The notes under the pieces were generated by a model. It saw only the letters and a program-made list of their open reading frames with translations. It did no database searches and was not told the DNA's origin. Position numbers and translations under genes: made by a program. Below, one piece after another: positions 25,674 through 35,055 of a stretch of 64,000 nt of DNA (within the stretch, counting starts at the first letter, position 1; every line of letters begins with the position of its first letter). Source of the DNA: Undibacterium sp. YM2 (lineage in GTDB: Bacteria; Pseudomonadota; Gammaproteobacteria; Burkholderiales; Burkholderiaceae_D); assembly GCF_009937975.1 (NCBI RefSeq), contig NZ_AP018441.1:3968001-4032000 (forward strand), given 5' to 3'.

Positions 25674-28151
25674 ATGAACTGCAACAAGCCTTTCCGCTTG
25701 TCGGCGATCACTATCGCCATGATGACATTATTGAGCCAGGCGCAAGCCCAGGTCGCCAGCAATCCAGAAACCAACACAGCGGCAACGGCCAATACTGCTA
25801 ATGCCACTGCCCCAGCCAAGGCAGATGAAGTCCAGCAAATCGTCGTGACCGGTAATGCCCGCAACGGTGGCCAGCGCAAGATCGATGCGTCTTATTCCAT
25901 CACGACTGCGAATGAAGAACAACTGAAACAGGCTGCTCCGAGCAGCACTGCCGATCTGCTGAAAATAGTGCCCGGTATTTATGCAGAATCCAGTGGCGGT
26001 AATGCCGGTGCCAATATAGGTGTGCGTGGTTTCCCCATTGATGGTGATGCGCCGTTTGTGACGATACAAATGAATGGCTCACCTTTGTTCCCGCCACCGA
26101 CTCTGTCTTTTCTGGAAGGATCATCCTTGTTCCGTATTGATGACACTATAGAACGGGTAGAAGTCTTGCGCGGCGGCCCCAGCCCTATCTTCTCGAATGG
26201 CCAGCCTGGCGCGACCATGAACTTCCTGCTCAAGAAAGGCCGTGATGTGGCAGAGGGCAGTTTGCGAGCTACCGTGGGCACGGGTAATCTGCGTCGTATT
26301 GATGGCTATTATGGCGGCAAGATTGCCGATGGCTGGTATGGCACCATAGGTGGCTTTTACCGAGTGGCACAAGGTGTGCGTGACGGGCAATATCCGGCAG
26401 ACGATGGCGGGCAAATCACTGCCAGCGTCACCAGAAAACTGGACCAGGGCGAGCTGACTTTTTATGCGCGTACCGTCAATGACAAAAATACTTTCTATAC
26501 CGGTGTGCCGCTGATCTCTGCCAGCTCTGCGGGTGGCAAGCCAACGGCTTTCCCTGGCTTTGATCCTTTGACCGGTTCGCTGTACAGCAATGAATTGCGC
26601 AATGTCGCGCTGGAAGTCGGCCCTGGCCAGGTCATCAATAAAGACCTGGCAAATGGCCGCGGCCTGCAAGCCAATCTGTTTGGTGTGGATTTTTCGCAAA
26701 CCATCAATGGCTGGAATATCAGTAACAAACTCAATCATTTCTCCGGTGATGCGCCTACGCTAGCTATCTTCACCGGTAATAGCCCGATGAGCATGTCCAG
26801 CTATATCAGCAGCGCCATCTCGTCTGCCAATGGCCAGGCCAACGTAGTAGCTGCGGCAGGTGGCAAGCAGGCTGTGTCGGGTACGGCAACTTATCTGAAT
26901 GGTGGCGCTGCAGTGGCAGGTGACCAGCAAGTAATGTCTGCCGGTATCTGGTCGGTAGAAAAGAAACTGAGTTCTTTCACGGATGAACTGCGCATCAGCA
27001 AAGAGATCATCAAAGACCATACCTTTACCGCTGGCCTGTATTATGCTGACTATTCATCCAAGGACATGTGGTATCTGGGTAATAGCGTGCTGATGACAGC
27101 GACACCAAATGCCCGCCCTATCAATGTGCAGTTGAATAATGGCGTGATCGTCAGCGGCAATGGCCATGATGGCGCATCTTTCTACACCTTGAATGAAAAT
27201 TTCTCGGCACAGAACACGGCGTTTTACCTGGCAGATGAATGGAAGATCAATGAGCGCATCCGCGTAGATGCTGGCGTACGTACCGAGAACCGTCGTTTGA
27301 ATGGCGTTATCTCCAATCCAAAATCAGTGGATCTGGATAATAACCCGCTGACCCTGTACAACAACAGCGCATCGGTACTGAGCGGCAGCAATACTCCGGT
27401 CGATCGTTCTGACAATGAAGTATCTTATACCCTCGGTGGCAATTACAAGGTGTCAGAAAATTTCAGTGTATTTGCACGTCTGAATTCTGGCTTTGCCCTG
27501 CCACAGTTCGACACCATACGCGACAATGGCGTGAATGCACCTGTGACCAAGGTCAAGCAATATGAGATAGGCTTGAAGAGCGTGTCGGAATATTTCAGCG
27601 CCTACCTGACCTTCTTCCACAATACCTTCACAGGCCTGCCCTTCCAACAATTCTTGGCAGATGGCCGCAATGTGAATGCGATAGGTGGCTCCAGCGGTTC
27701 AGGCCTGGAATTTGAAGTGGCTGCCCGCCCGATCAAGAATTTCCAGATATCCCTCAGCGGTGCCTATCAGCAATCGAAGTATGAAAACTATGGCACCAAT
27801 ACTGGTAATGAAGTGAAGCGTCAGCCTAAGTTGCAGTTCCGCCTGTCACCTAGCTACCGCATCCCGTTCGACAATGGCGATATCAAGCTGTATGGCACTT
27901 ACACCCATGTCGATGCACGCTTTGCTGATGCAGAAAACCAGCAATCACTGCCCAAGTATTACACGCTGGATGCAGGCATCCTGGTGGGTCTGGGTGACAA
28001 TCTTGAATTCCGTCTGGCTGGCACCAACCTGACCAATCAACTCGGTCTGACGGAAGGTAATTCCCGCGTTATCGGCAGTGGCAGCAGCGTGGTCTTTGCC
28101 CGCCCTATCTTTGGTCGTGCGATTGAAGCGTCTGTGCTGTATCGCTTCTAA
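25674..28151 (+). CDS. TonB-dependent receptor, probably for a carbohydrate or related ligand
   Basis: An 825-residue outer-membrane receptor. The signal peptide is MNCNKPFRLSAITIAMMTLLSQAQA; an Ala/Thr-rich linker and TonB-box-like VQQIVVTGN follow. The plug contains ADLLKIVPGIYAES, NIGVRGFPIDGDAPFVTIQMNG, IERVEVLRGGPSPIF and GATMNFLLKKG. The barrel ends SVLYRF with terminal Phe. AGGAG lies ten bases before ATG 25674; the upstream in-frame start at 25593 lacks a signal sequence. Twin LacI operators upstream suggest carbohydrate uptake rather than iron, although it is flanked by iron and NRPS genes. It might alternatively recover the cluster's own product, which I consider less likely. Confidence 0.87.
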   Translation: MNCNKPFRLSAITIAMMTLLSQAQAQVASNPETNTAATANTANATAPAKADEVQQIVVTGNARNGGQRKIDASYSITTANEEQLKQAAPSSTADLLKIVPGIYAESSGGNAGANIGVRGFPIDGDAPFVTIQMNGSPLFPPPTLSFLEGSSLFRIDDTIERVEVLRGGPSPIFSNGQPGATMNFLLKKGRDVAEGSLRATVGTGNLRRIDGYYGGKIADGWYGTIGGFYRVAQGVRDGQYPADDGGQITASVTRKLDQGELTFYARTVNDKNTFYTGVPLISASSAGGKPTAFPGFDPLTGSLYSNELRNVALEVGPGQVINKDLANGRGLQANLFGVDFSQTINGWNISNKLNHFSGDAPTLAIFTGNSPMSMSSYISSAISSANGQANVVAAAGGKQAVSGTATYLNGGAAVAGDQQVMSAGIWSVEKKLSSFTDELRISKEIIKDHTFTAGLYYADYSSKDMWYLGNSVLMTATPNARPINVQLNNGVIVSGNGHDGASFYTLNENFSAQNTAFYLADEWKINERIRVDAGVRTENRRLNGVISNPKSVDLDNNPLTLYNNSASVLSGSNTPVDRSDNEVSYTLGGNYKVSENFSVFARLNSGFALPQFDTIRDNGVNAPVTKVKQYEIGLKSVSEYFSAYLTFFHNTFTGLPFQQFLADGRNVNAIGGSSGSGLEFEVAARPIKNFQISLSGAYQQSKYENYGTNTGNEVKRQPKLQFRLSPSYRIPFDNGDIKLYGTYTHVDARFADAENQQSLPKYYTLDAGILVGLGDNLEFRLAGTNLTNQLGLTEGNSRVIGSGSSVVFARPIFGRAIEASVLYRF

Positions 28152-28182
28152 AACCGGTCTAAAACTGGTCTGTATTGATAAT

Positions 28183-28215
28183 AAAGCGTGGTCCTGACCA
28201 GGGCCACGCTTTTTT
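28183..28215. terminator. Terminator after the TonB receptor gene
   Basis: Stem AAGCGTGGTCCTG / CAGGGCCACGCTT (one wobble) with a short loop and six T residues. It lies between two convergent genes and probably serves both. Confidence 0.88.
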
Positions 28216-28218
28216 CAT

Positions 28219-28884
28219 TCAGGCGATCAGGCTTTGCACTTTTTCGACTTCATCAAACAGGAAGAAATGTCCGCCTGCAAATGTATGTACTTCAGGCGCA
28301 TTCACAAAACATTCAGCCCAGGCCATGCCATCGGCCAGCGCTATCCTGTCATCTTGCCCCAACAGCACCCGTACAGGTACATCATGCTGGCGCTGGCTGC
28401 CATCGACATAAGCCTCTGCTGCACCTATGTCGGCACGCAGGATGGGTTCAAATAATTCCATCAATTGCGGCTCCGCCAGCACTTCTGCTGAAATGCCACC
28501 CATGTTTGCCACCCATTTCCAAAATTCCTTGTGCGGCAATTCTGCGTGATGTTGTAATACACGGCTATGCGGTGCGGCAGCGCCTGACAACACCAGTCTT
28601 TGTGGCAGGCTGGCGCCCAGCTCCACCAGTCTGTCCAGCATGGCCAGCGCTATATAGGCCCCCATGCTGTGTCCAAACAGAACATAAGGTTTGCCAGCGC
28701 TTGCACGCAAAGTAGGTTCGAGCAAAGCCGCTACCATCTCGGGGATGCTGTGCATCAAAGGCTGGCGCATATTACTGCCATGCCCAGGCGGGTCTAGCAC
28801 CAGCCACTCGAGCGCATGTTCACGCGACAGTTTTGCATAGCTGTAGCTGCTGCCACCGGCGAATGGGTAGGCGATGATTTTCAA
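28219..28884 (-). CDS. Type II thioesterase of the NRPS/PKS cluster
   Basis: A 221-residue alpha/beta hydrolase of the GrsT/RifR type. N-terminal IIAYPFAGGSSYSYAKL carries the family Gly-rich oxyanion region; LDPPGHGSNM follows; the nucleophile is Ser in LFGHSMGAYIAL near residue 91; Asp is in VLLGQDDRIA near 178; His is in FAGGHFFLFDE near 207. Stand-alone TEII enzymes clear misprimed or stalled acyl groups from carrier-protein phosphopantetheine arms. It is divergent from the PPTase gene, 60 bases apart, and forms the left edge of the biosynthetic cluster. Confidence 0.92.
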   Translation of the reverse strand: MKIIAYPFAGGSSYSYAKLSREHALEWLVLDPPGHGSNMRQPLMHSIPEMVAALLEPTLRASAGKPYVLFGHSMGAYIALAMLDRLVELGASLPQRLVLSGAAAPHSRVLQHHAELPHKEFWKWVANMGGISAEVLAEPQLMELFEPILRADIGAAEAYVDGSQRQHDVPVRVLLGQDDRIALADGMAWAECFVNAPEVHTFAGGHFFLFDEVEKVQSLIA

Positions 28885-28944
28885 TATACTATTCCTTTAT
28901 CGGCGTTCTGAATATAATGCGGCACCAGTGAATATAACCTGTCT

Positions 28945-29736
28945 ATGACCACGCACACAAACGATATGCAATTGAACCAGGCAGCAGCTATATGGGTAGC
29001 AAGGCTGGATCAATTGCGCTTACACCGGAGCAGCTTGCTACCCCTGTTAAGCGCGGCAGAGCATGTGCGCCACCAACGCTATCTCCAGCAAGATGACAGA
29101 GACCGGTATCTGGGTGGCCGTGCACTGGTCAAGCTGGCAGTTGCAAAAATGAGTGGTGTTTCTCCAGGAGAAATATCTGTCGCCACCACCGCCACAGGCA
29201 AGCCATTTGTCTTGATTCCCGGAAAAAATATACCTGTTCCTGCCATCAGTATTTCTCACGCCGGTGACCTGGTTGTGGTGGCATTGCAATATGCTGCCGT
29301 TCTGGGTGTCGATGTGGAATTATTCAACCATGACGTGAACCTTGATGATTTGATGAGCGTGGTTTGCAGCGAAGAAGAAATTGCAGAGATCAATCTTTCT
29401 CCACACAAGGACAGGGCGAAAAAATTTTATGAAGTCTGGGTGCTAAAAGAGGCCTATCTGAAAGCTACGGGCGAAGGTCTGTCCGCCGATGCACGGCGAC
29501 TGGTTTTCAGTGTGGATGCCGCATCCAGGGTCAGCTTGTTGAGGCGACCTGACAATGACAATGGAGGGGAATGGGATTTTGCGCTCAGGCAGCATGACGG
29601 GCAGCATCTCATTGCATTGGCAAGCAGAAAAGCCAGATCCGGCGAGTGGCTTGAGCATGCATGCAAGACAGAAAAAAATATCCCTGCCTTTATAGATGCC
29701 GGTGATTTACTTGGGGAGTATTGTTCTCTGGAATAA
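28945..29736 (+). CDS. Sfp-type 4'-phosphopantetheinyl transferase
   Basis: A 263-residue Sfp/EntD-like PPTase that loads coenzyme A's phosphopantetheine onto ACP and PCP domains. Motifs: GRALVKLAVAKMSG near residue 52, AISISHAGDLVVVAL near 95 (His and CoA contacts), LGVDVELFN near 117 (Mg-binding Asp and Glu) and FYEVWVLKEAYLKATGEGL near 160 (Glu, Lys, Glu of the catalytic centre). The length is typical of Sfp type (about 230-260). It can be expected to activate all five carrier domains encoded in the cluster, including the free ACP. Confidence 0.94.
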   Translation: MTTHTNDMQLNQAAAIWVARLDQLRLHRSSLLPLLSAAEHVRHQRYLQQDDRDRYLGGRALVKLAVAKMSGVSPGEISVATTATGKPFVLIPGKNIPVPAISISHAGDLVVVALQYAAVLGVDVELFNHDVNLDDLMSVVCSEEEIAEINLSPHKDRAKKFYEVWVLKEAYLKATGEGLSADARRLVFSVDAASRVSLLRRPDNDNGGEWDFALRQHDGQHLIALASRKARSGEWLEHACKTEKNIPAFIDAGDLLGEYCSLE

Positions 29737-29808
29737 TGCCAGGTTACTGACATCAGGCACATGACCCGGATGAGCCATGTGCTCTGCTACCTCTGTTACT
29801 GCAGGGAA

Positions 29809-30042
29809 TTACTTCTTGATACTGAGAACGATGGAGCCTGTCCAGTTTGCACCGCCGTTTTCGACGAGGATGCTCAATACATTGGTGATCTCTGTCCATT
29901 CCATGGAAACTTTTGCGCCGCCGATATCAACGCCATCAGATTTCAAAGTGCCGTTTGGGTCAGACAGCAACTTGGTACGGTATGCAGGATCTTGTGCTGA
30001 TTTTGCGATTGCAGATGCCAGTTGGTCATATAAATGTGCCAT
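29809..30042 (-). CDS. Nitrile-hydratase-leader-like small protein (possible RiPP precursor)
   Basis: A 77-residue protein starting MAHLYDQLASAIAK. The segment AKSAQDPAYRTKLLSDPNGTL (residues 13-33) matches the NHLP leader pattern A..DPxFRxxLLxDPxxxL seen in nitrile-hydratase-alpha-like RiPP precursors. A Gly-Gly lies at VENGGANW near residue 63, followed by a short 12-residue tail ending SIKK. GGGG lies about nine bases upstream of the start. No RiPP-modifying enzyme is adjacent, so it may be a precursor for an unlinked enzyme, a relic, or a different small regulatory protein. It is divergent from the STAS gene. Confidence 0.6.
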   Translation of the reverse strand: MAHLYDQLASAIAKSAQDPAYRTKLLSDPNGTLKSDGVDIGGAKVSMEWTEITNVLSILVENGGANWTGSIVLSIKK

Positions 30043-30290
30043 TTTTCTTACCCCTAGTTTACGTGGTTCAACGAAAATAATATCGGAATGAAACGAAACT
30101 CTATGCCACCCGTTTCAGCTTAAAATTTAGGCAGCGAAGGCAATAGTACACTTGCACAGAAATGATGTCTAGCTTTTAACAAAGCGCAAAAAAATATTAT
30201 TATTTTTGCGTTGTTAAAAGTACGATTTGCGTCGAAATTACGTCTAGAATAGGCAGCATTTAGCTCACAAACTTTCCTGTCAGGATCATT

Positions 30291-30602
30291 ATGCCGAATA
30301 TAAAAACATTTACACCTGCTGGCCGCCTGGACAGCAATAATTCTGCCGCATTTGAGAAAGAAATTTTGGCTGCCATTGAGGCTGGCGAGGTGCACATCCT
30401 CATCGATTTTTCTGAGCTTGCCTATATCAGCAGCGCTGGTTTGCGCGTGATCTTGCTGACAGCCAAGAAAACCAAGGCAGCCAGCGGCAAGCTGGTCTTG
30501 TGCAGCTTGAATGAATCGATCAATGAAGTATTTCTGGTCAGTGGTTTTAATGCCATCCTGGATATACAGGCGAACAAGGATGCTGCACTGGCACGCTTCT
30601 GA
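30291..30602 (+). CDS. STAS-domain anti-sigma factor antagonist (RsbV/SpoIIAA type)
   Basis: A 103-residue single STAS domain. Beta-strand HILIDFSELAYISSAGLRVILLTAKK carries the phosphorylatable Ser of the SSAGLR motif near residue 47; the closing FNAILDI segment is typical. In partner-switching the unphosphorylated protein binds an RsbW-like kinase and frees its target; the kinase phosphorylates it and an RsbU-type phosphatase resets it. Likely partners are at 58018 and 58510, on the far side of the biosynthetic cluster. AGGA precedes the ATG by six bases. Confidence 0.9.
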   Translation: MPNIKTFTPAGRLDSNNSAAFEKEILAAIEAGEVHILIDFSELAYISSAGLRVILLTAKKTKAASGKLVLCSLNESINEVFLVSGFNAILDIQANKDAALARF

Positions 30603-30620
30603 ATTCATCAAGCCGTCACA

Positions 30621-30657
30621 AAAAGCTCTCGCAATTTTTTTGCGAGAGCTTTTTACT
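30621..30657. terminator. Bidirectional terminator between the STAS and ABC exporter genes
   Basis: A perfect 12 bp stem AAAGCTCTCGCA / TGCGAGAGCTTT with an A-run on one side and a T-run on the other. The two flanking genes converge here. Confidence 0.92.
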
Positions 30658-30678
30658 TTTTACCGTCCTATCTGACAA

Positions 30679-32934
30679 TCAGGCATCTGCGGCTTCCATG
30701 ATCGCCTGCGTCCACTCCGCCGCCCTTTCATAGGCGGTCGTTGTCACCGCTTCTTTCAGTTTAGGATCCGCATCCATCAACTCCATGAATTGCTGCCTGT
30801 CGAGACTGATGCAGGTACTATCGACCACCGCACGCACAGACCAGGTGCGCGGTACCGGGCGTATCAGGGCCATTTCACCAAAGTAGTCGCCGTCATCGAG
30901 CATGCCCAGCGGCGTTTCTTTGTCACCTTCGAGCTTCACATAGTTTTCCAGCTTGCCACGGGCGACGATGTAGAACTTGCTACCAGGCTCGCCCTCTTCA
31001 AATACCGGTTTGCCTGCGGCAAAGGATTCTGACACCAGCGACTTCGAGAGTTTTTGCAAGACTTCGTCCGAGCATTCAGACAGGAAAGGGATGCCCCTGA
31101 GACGTTCTACAGATACGCTGGCCTTACCGTCATCAGTAATGGTAAAACCGCTTTGCTTGCGCCACAGCATGGCATAGCGGCCATCCTTGGCGAGTAGTTC
31201 TTCATGCGTGCCCGACTCGACCACCTGGCCTTTTTCCATGACGATGATGAGATCGTAATTGGTGATATGGGTAAAGCGATGCGTGACGGACACCACAGTC
31301 CAGTCGGCAGAGATGGCATCGAGGGTCGCGCCTATCTCGGCTTCAGTATGAGCATCAAGTGCTGAAGTGGCTTCGTCCAGGAAAAGTATGCGTGGGTTGC
31401 GCAATAGCGCACGGGCTATGGCGATACGCTGGCGCTGTCCACCCGACAGGCTGCCGCCCTGGCTGCCGACTACGCTTTGGTAGCCATCTGGGAAAGTCTC
31501 TATCAGATCGTGGATACCCGCATCCTTGGCGGCGGCGACAATTTCATCATCGGTTGCATCCAGCCTGCCCATGCGTATGTTTTCTGCGATGCTGGTGTCG
31601 AACAAGGCTGTGTTTTGTAAGACCACGCTGGTTTGTGCGCGCAGCGATGCTTCTGTACCATCACGCAAGTCCACATTATCGAGCAAGATCTTGCCCTTGT
31701 TGGGATCATACAAGCGCATCAGCAAAGACAGTACCGTCGATTTGCCGGAGCCGGAGCCACCGACGATGGCAACCGTCTTGCCCGCCGGGATTTCTATATC
31801 GACGCCACGCAGGATGGGATGATCAGCCTGATAGGCAAATTCCACGCCTTGCAGTTTGAGGTTTTCCTGTATCGCTGGCAGTGCTGTGGCTGTGGGGCTA
31901 TCGGGCAATGCTGGCTGCGCGCCCAGCAGTTTTTGTATGCGCGAATAACTGTTCATGCCCTGTACCAGCAAGGGGATGGCCTGGGTCAGGTTATCGGTAG
32001 CTCCACCAATATTAAGCAACAAGCCTATAAAGGCAATCAGCAGACCGGTGGTCAGAAAACCCATGACAGCCAGGATGGCACCGACACCCAGCACACCTAT
32101 CTGCAAGAAACCGGCAGCGACATTGGTAGAACGGCCTATCATGGAGGTAAAGAAATTCGCCCTGAAATCATCTTCCTGCAAGCGCGTCAACCTTTCACCG
32201 AATTGCTGTTCACGGTATTTGCTGAGGTTGAAGGTGCGTATGGTCAGGTGGTTCAGCAAGTTCTCTTGGACCAGGCCTGCATTGCCGGATTGCAGGTCAT
32301 CGCGTGAACGGCCAAACTTGCGCGCACGCGGGCCAAATGGCTTGGGAGCAAAGGCAATCATCGGCATGAGTACCAGCGCCACCATGGCCAGCCGCCATTC
32401 AATGACGAATAACAGAACCAGGCTGGTGACGATGGTCACCAGGCGCATGCAAAAGCTGGGCAAGCCACGCACCAGGGCAGTTTCTATCGCCATCACATCA
32501 GGGCCAAAGCAGGCAACGATGTCGCCTTGCGGTGTCTTGCTGAAAAAATCAGTCGATTGCTTTTGCAGGTTGGCGAACATCCTTTCCTGCAAACTCTTGG
32601 AGATACGTGAACCTATGGTGGCCGTACCAAAGTCCTGCATCAGGCCAGCACCCGCGTTGAGCAGGAAACCCACAGCCAGTATGCCCAGCAGCATTGCCAA
32701 CAGAGGCATGTCCTTGTTGACGATGGCCTTGTCGAAGATATAGCGGTAGCTTAAGGGCATGAGCAGATTAAAACCTATCTGCACCAGCAAGGCCAATGCC
32801 ACCAGGCTGGCCAGCAGGCGGTAAGTAAAGGCCAGACCCAGTGCCTGGCCGATGAAGCCCCAGAAACTGGTTTTATGCTCGCCGTCTGCGGGTTTGCTGT
32901 TTTCTTTTTTGGGTGCTGCCGTTTGATCGCTCAT
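30679..32934 (-). CDS. ABC exporter with C-terminal cyclic-nucleotide-binding-like domain
   Basis: A 751-residue fused exporter half-transporter. Residues about 30-320 are six membrane helices (ABC type I exporter); 370-580 are the nucleotide-binding domain with Walker A VGGSGSGKSTV, Q-loop TSVVLQNTALF, signature SLSGGQRQRIAIARALL, Walker B RILFLDEATSALD and H-loop VSVTHRF. Residues about 620-735 resemble a cNMP-binding domain: IPFLSECSDEVLQ, FEEGEPGSKFYIVARG, YFGEMALIRPVPRTWSVRA. The last helix reads AAEWTQAIMEAADA. It is the last gene of the long minus-strand run and probably exports the lipopeptide. The FGEMALI-type loop lacks the fully canonical Arg-Ser-Ala phosphate cassette, so nucleotide binding is uncertain. 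Confidence 0.9.
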   Translation of the reverse strand: MSDQTAAPKKENSKPADGEHKTSFWGFIGQALGLAFTYRLLASLVALALLVQIGFNLLMPLSYRYIFDKAIVNKDMPLLAMLLGILAVGFLLNAGAGLMQDFGTATIGSRISKSLQERMFANLQKQSTDFFSKTPQGDIVACFGPDVMAIETALVRGLPSFCMRLVTIVTSLVLLFVIEWRLAMVALVLMPMIAFAPKPFGPRARKFGRSRDDLQSGNAGLVQENLLNHLTIRTFNLSKYREQQFGERLTRLQEDDFRANFFTSMIGRSTNVAAGFLQIGVLGVGAILAVMGFLTTGLLIAFIGLLLNIGGATDNLTQAIPLLVQGMNSYSRIQKLLGAQPALPDSPTATALPAIQENLKLQGVEFAYQADHPILRGVDIEIPAGKTVAIVGGSGSGKSTVLSLLMRLYDPNKGKILLDNVDLRDGTEASLRAQTSVVLQNTALFDTSIAENIRMGRLDATDDEIVAAAKDAGIHDLIETFPDGYQSVVGSQGGSLSGGQRQRIAIARALLRNPRILFLDEATSALDAHTEAEIGATLDAISADWTVVSVTHRFTHITNYDLIIVMEKGQVVESGTHEELLAKDGRYAMLWRKQSGFTITDDGKASVSVERLRGIPFLSECSDEVLQKLSKSLVSESFAAGKPVFEEGEPGSKFYIVARGKLENYVKLEGDKETPLGMLDDGDYFGEMALIRPVPRTWSVRAVVDSTCISLDRQQFMELMDADPKLKEAVTTTAYERAAEWTQAIMEAADA

Positions 32935-32997
32935 GCTTGCTCCGGTTTAAATTACCCATGCCGACTGGCGTGCTACCTTGCAGTCTCTGAATGTCTC

Positions 32998-33267
32998 TCA
33001 ATGCCCTATCAATGTCGCTATGTATGCACTTAACAGATGTATCGTCGGATAATCCCAGACGATGGTCGATTCAATTTCTATGCCCAGCAAATCATCCAGC
33101 TCGACGATAAGGTCCATGACATTGATAGAATCCAGGCCCAGGCTGCTGAAGGGCATGTCGGGGTCTATGTCATTTTCGGCCTGTCCCATCAACTGAGCTA
33201 CCCGCCGGATGAGCCAGTCTTCCAGCTGTTCTGCATTCCATGATTTTGTTGCCAGTTTTTCTGTCAT
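32998..33267 (-). CDS. Stand-alone acyl carrier protein
   Basis: An 89-residue ACP. The phosphopantetheine Ser lies in SSLGLDSINVMDLIVELDD near residue 48. The preceding region shows VAQLMGQAENDIDPDMPF and the rear helix YPTIHLLSAYIATLIG. It lies 21 bases downstream of the FAAL gene, a classical FAAL-ACP pair: the ligase forms acyl-AMP and hands the fatty acid to this carrier, which delivers it to the KS of the large synthase. Confidence 0.93.
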   Translation of the reverse strand: MTEKLATKSWNAEQLEDWLIRRVAQLMGQAENDIDPDMPFSSLGLDSINVMDLIVELDDLLGIEIESTIVWDYPTIHLLSAYIATLIGH

Positions 33268-33288
33268 TGTTTTTCCTGGATAGAAGGC

Positions 33289-35055
33289 TTAATCCTTGCT
33301 GCGGAATTCTGCTGATGCTGTGCGTGATCTGATGCTTTCTGGCAATTCAGAAAACGCCCTGCGATTCTGGCCATAGCTGGTCTTGCCACTGGTGGTCTTG
33401 CTGATGCCCATGGGACCAACAAAACGCAGATGGGTAATCGCAATTTCTGCTGGTGCTACTGCCAGCCTGATCTGGTTGGCGAGTTTTTCGAGTTCTGCAC
33501 TCAGCATCTGCTCAGCCGTGTCTGCAAACCAGCCGCGTGCAGTGCGTGCCAACTCACAGATGACGATAATGCTTTCACTTTTTGCACTCGCATCATCATA
33601 AGAAAAAACGGCGACATCCTCAATCCCGCTTACCGTATTCTGTACCAATGCTTCCACATCGTGTGGATATATATTGCGGCCATTAAGTATCATTAACTCT
33701 TTACTGCGACCAGTCACGTAGAGTTGCCCTTCAACAATGGCACCGATATCGCCGGTCACCAGATAGCGCGACTGAGGCCGGTCAGCGAACTGTGCATGGA
33801 AAGTCAGCTGGCTTTGCTCAGGATTATTGAAGTAAGTCTCAGGCACACTGGGGCCAGTGATCCAAATTTCGCCTATCTTGCCATCGGCCAGCCTGAGTTT
33901 GCTGACCGGGTCGGCAATGGCTATGCGTTCAGGGTCGGCATGACCACTGGCGACCAGTAGGCGGCTGTCTTCTTCATTCAGCGGTGCACCTATATTGCCC
34001 TGCTCCAGACCCAGTACGGAAACAGGACGTATGACAGGGTCATGGTTGCCCGTAGCAAACAGTGTGGTTTCTGCCAGGCCATAGCAGGTCAGCATATTCA
34101 TGTTCGAATAGCCTGCCGGAGCAAAGCGTTGTTCAAATTTTTGCAGGGTGATGGCGCGTATAGGTTCAGCACCATTGTAAGCAGTCTTCCAGGCATGCAA
34201 GCGCAAGTCTGTTATATCGGCATCGGCCACCCGGTCAGCACAAAGCTGATAAGAAAAATTGGGGCCACCGGACATGACTTTGCGACCGCTCTCTTGTGCC
34301 GATATCAGTTGCAACCAGCGCACCGGTCGTTTGATAAAGGCTGACGGTGCCATGCTGACACCGGGTATGCCGCCATACAGTGGCGTCAGCAAACCGCCTA
34401 TCAGGCCCATGTCATGATAATGCGGCAGCCAGTTGACCATGACAAACTCGGGATCAACCCTGAAGTCTTTTTGTATGAGTGCCAGGTTGGCTGCCAGGTT
34501 GGCATGACTGACCAGCACACCCTTGGGCAGGCTGCTGGAACCTGAGGTGTACTGGATGAAGGCATGCTCCTGTGCCTTGTACCTCGCCATGCTGCGCCCC
34601 TCGCCCAATACCTTCAACTGTATGGTACTGAGTATGTGCATGCCTTCGAGAACCGGGTTGGCGGCAAACACATCCTGTAATCGCAACACTTCAGTCTCGC
34701 TGGTCAGCGTCATCGTCGCGCCGCAATTGCTGACGATGGCTTCGAGTATATGTGCTTCGCGTCCGCGTCTTGGCATGGCGATGGGAATAGCGATGACGCC
34801 CGCCATCTGACAGGCGAGAAAGGCCTGTATGAAATCCAGCCCGGGTGAAAACGCCAGTATCATCATGCGCGGATGATCTTCAGGCCAGCTCAGTTGCAAC
34901 AGGCCACGGGCTATGCATTCACTGGCCGCATCCAGTTCTGCACGGCTCAGATGCTCTGCCAGGTCTTGCGAACGTTCTGGCACCCAGGACATGGCTGCTG
35001 CATGCGCATCACTGTCGAGGTCGGCACGGAATTTTTCTAACAGGCTCAGTGTCAT
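33289..35055 (-). CDS. Fatty acyl-AMP ligase (FAAL)
   Basis: A 588-residue adenylating enzyme. P-loop HAFIQYTSGSSSLPKGVLVSH near residue 178; FAAL hallmark LPHYHDMGLIGGLLTPLY near 230; GLAETTLFATG near 345; TGDIGAIVEGQLYVTGRSKELMILNGRNIYPHDVE near 460-495. The NIYPHDVE stretch and the HDMGLIGG motif are FAAL rather than acyl-CoA ligase signatures. It activates the fatty acid starter of the lipopeptide. The start overlaps the stop of the monooxygenase gene by four bases (ATGA). Confidence 0.93.
   Translation of the reverse strand: MTLSLLEKFRADLDSDAHAAAMSWVPERSQDLAEHLSRAELDAASECIARGLLQLSWPEDHPRMMILAFSPGLDFIQAFLACQMAGVIAIPIAMPRRGREAHILEAIVSNCGATMTLTSETEVLRLQDVFAANPVLEGMHILSTIQLKVLGEGRSMARYKAQEHAFIQYTSGSSSLPKGVLVSHANLAANLALIQKDFRVDPEFVMVNWLPHYHDMGLIGGLLTPLYGGIPGVSMAPSAFIKRPVRWLQLISAQESGRKVMSGGPNFSYQLCADRVADADITDLRLHAWKTAYNGAEPIRAITLQKFEQRFAPAGYSNMNMLTCYGLAETTLFATGNHDPVIRPVSVLGLEQGNIGAPLNEEDSRLLVASGHADPERIAIADPVSKLRLADGKIGEIWITGPSVPETYFNNPEQSQLTFHAQFADRPQSRYLVTGDIGAIVEGQLYVTGRSKELMILNGRNIYPHDVEALVQNTVSGIEDVAVFSYDDASAKSESIIVICELARTARGWFADTAEQMLSAELEKLANQIRLAVAPAEIAITHLRFVGPMGISKTTSGKTSYGQNRRAFSELPESIRSRTASAEFRSKD

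Noticed and set aside
30120..30611. 163-residue ORF antisense to the STAS gene
   Set aside because: The STAS motif on the other strand is unambiguous.
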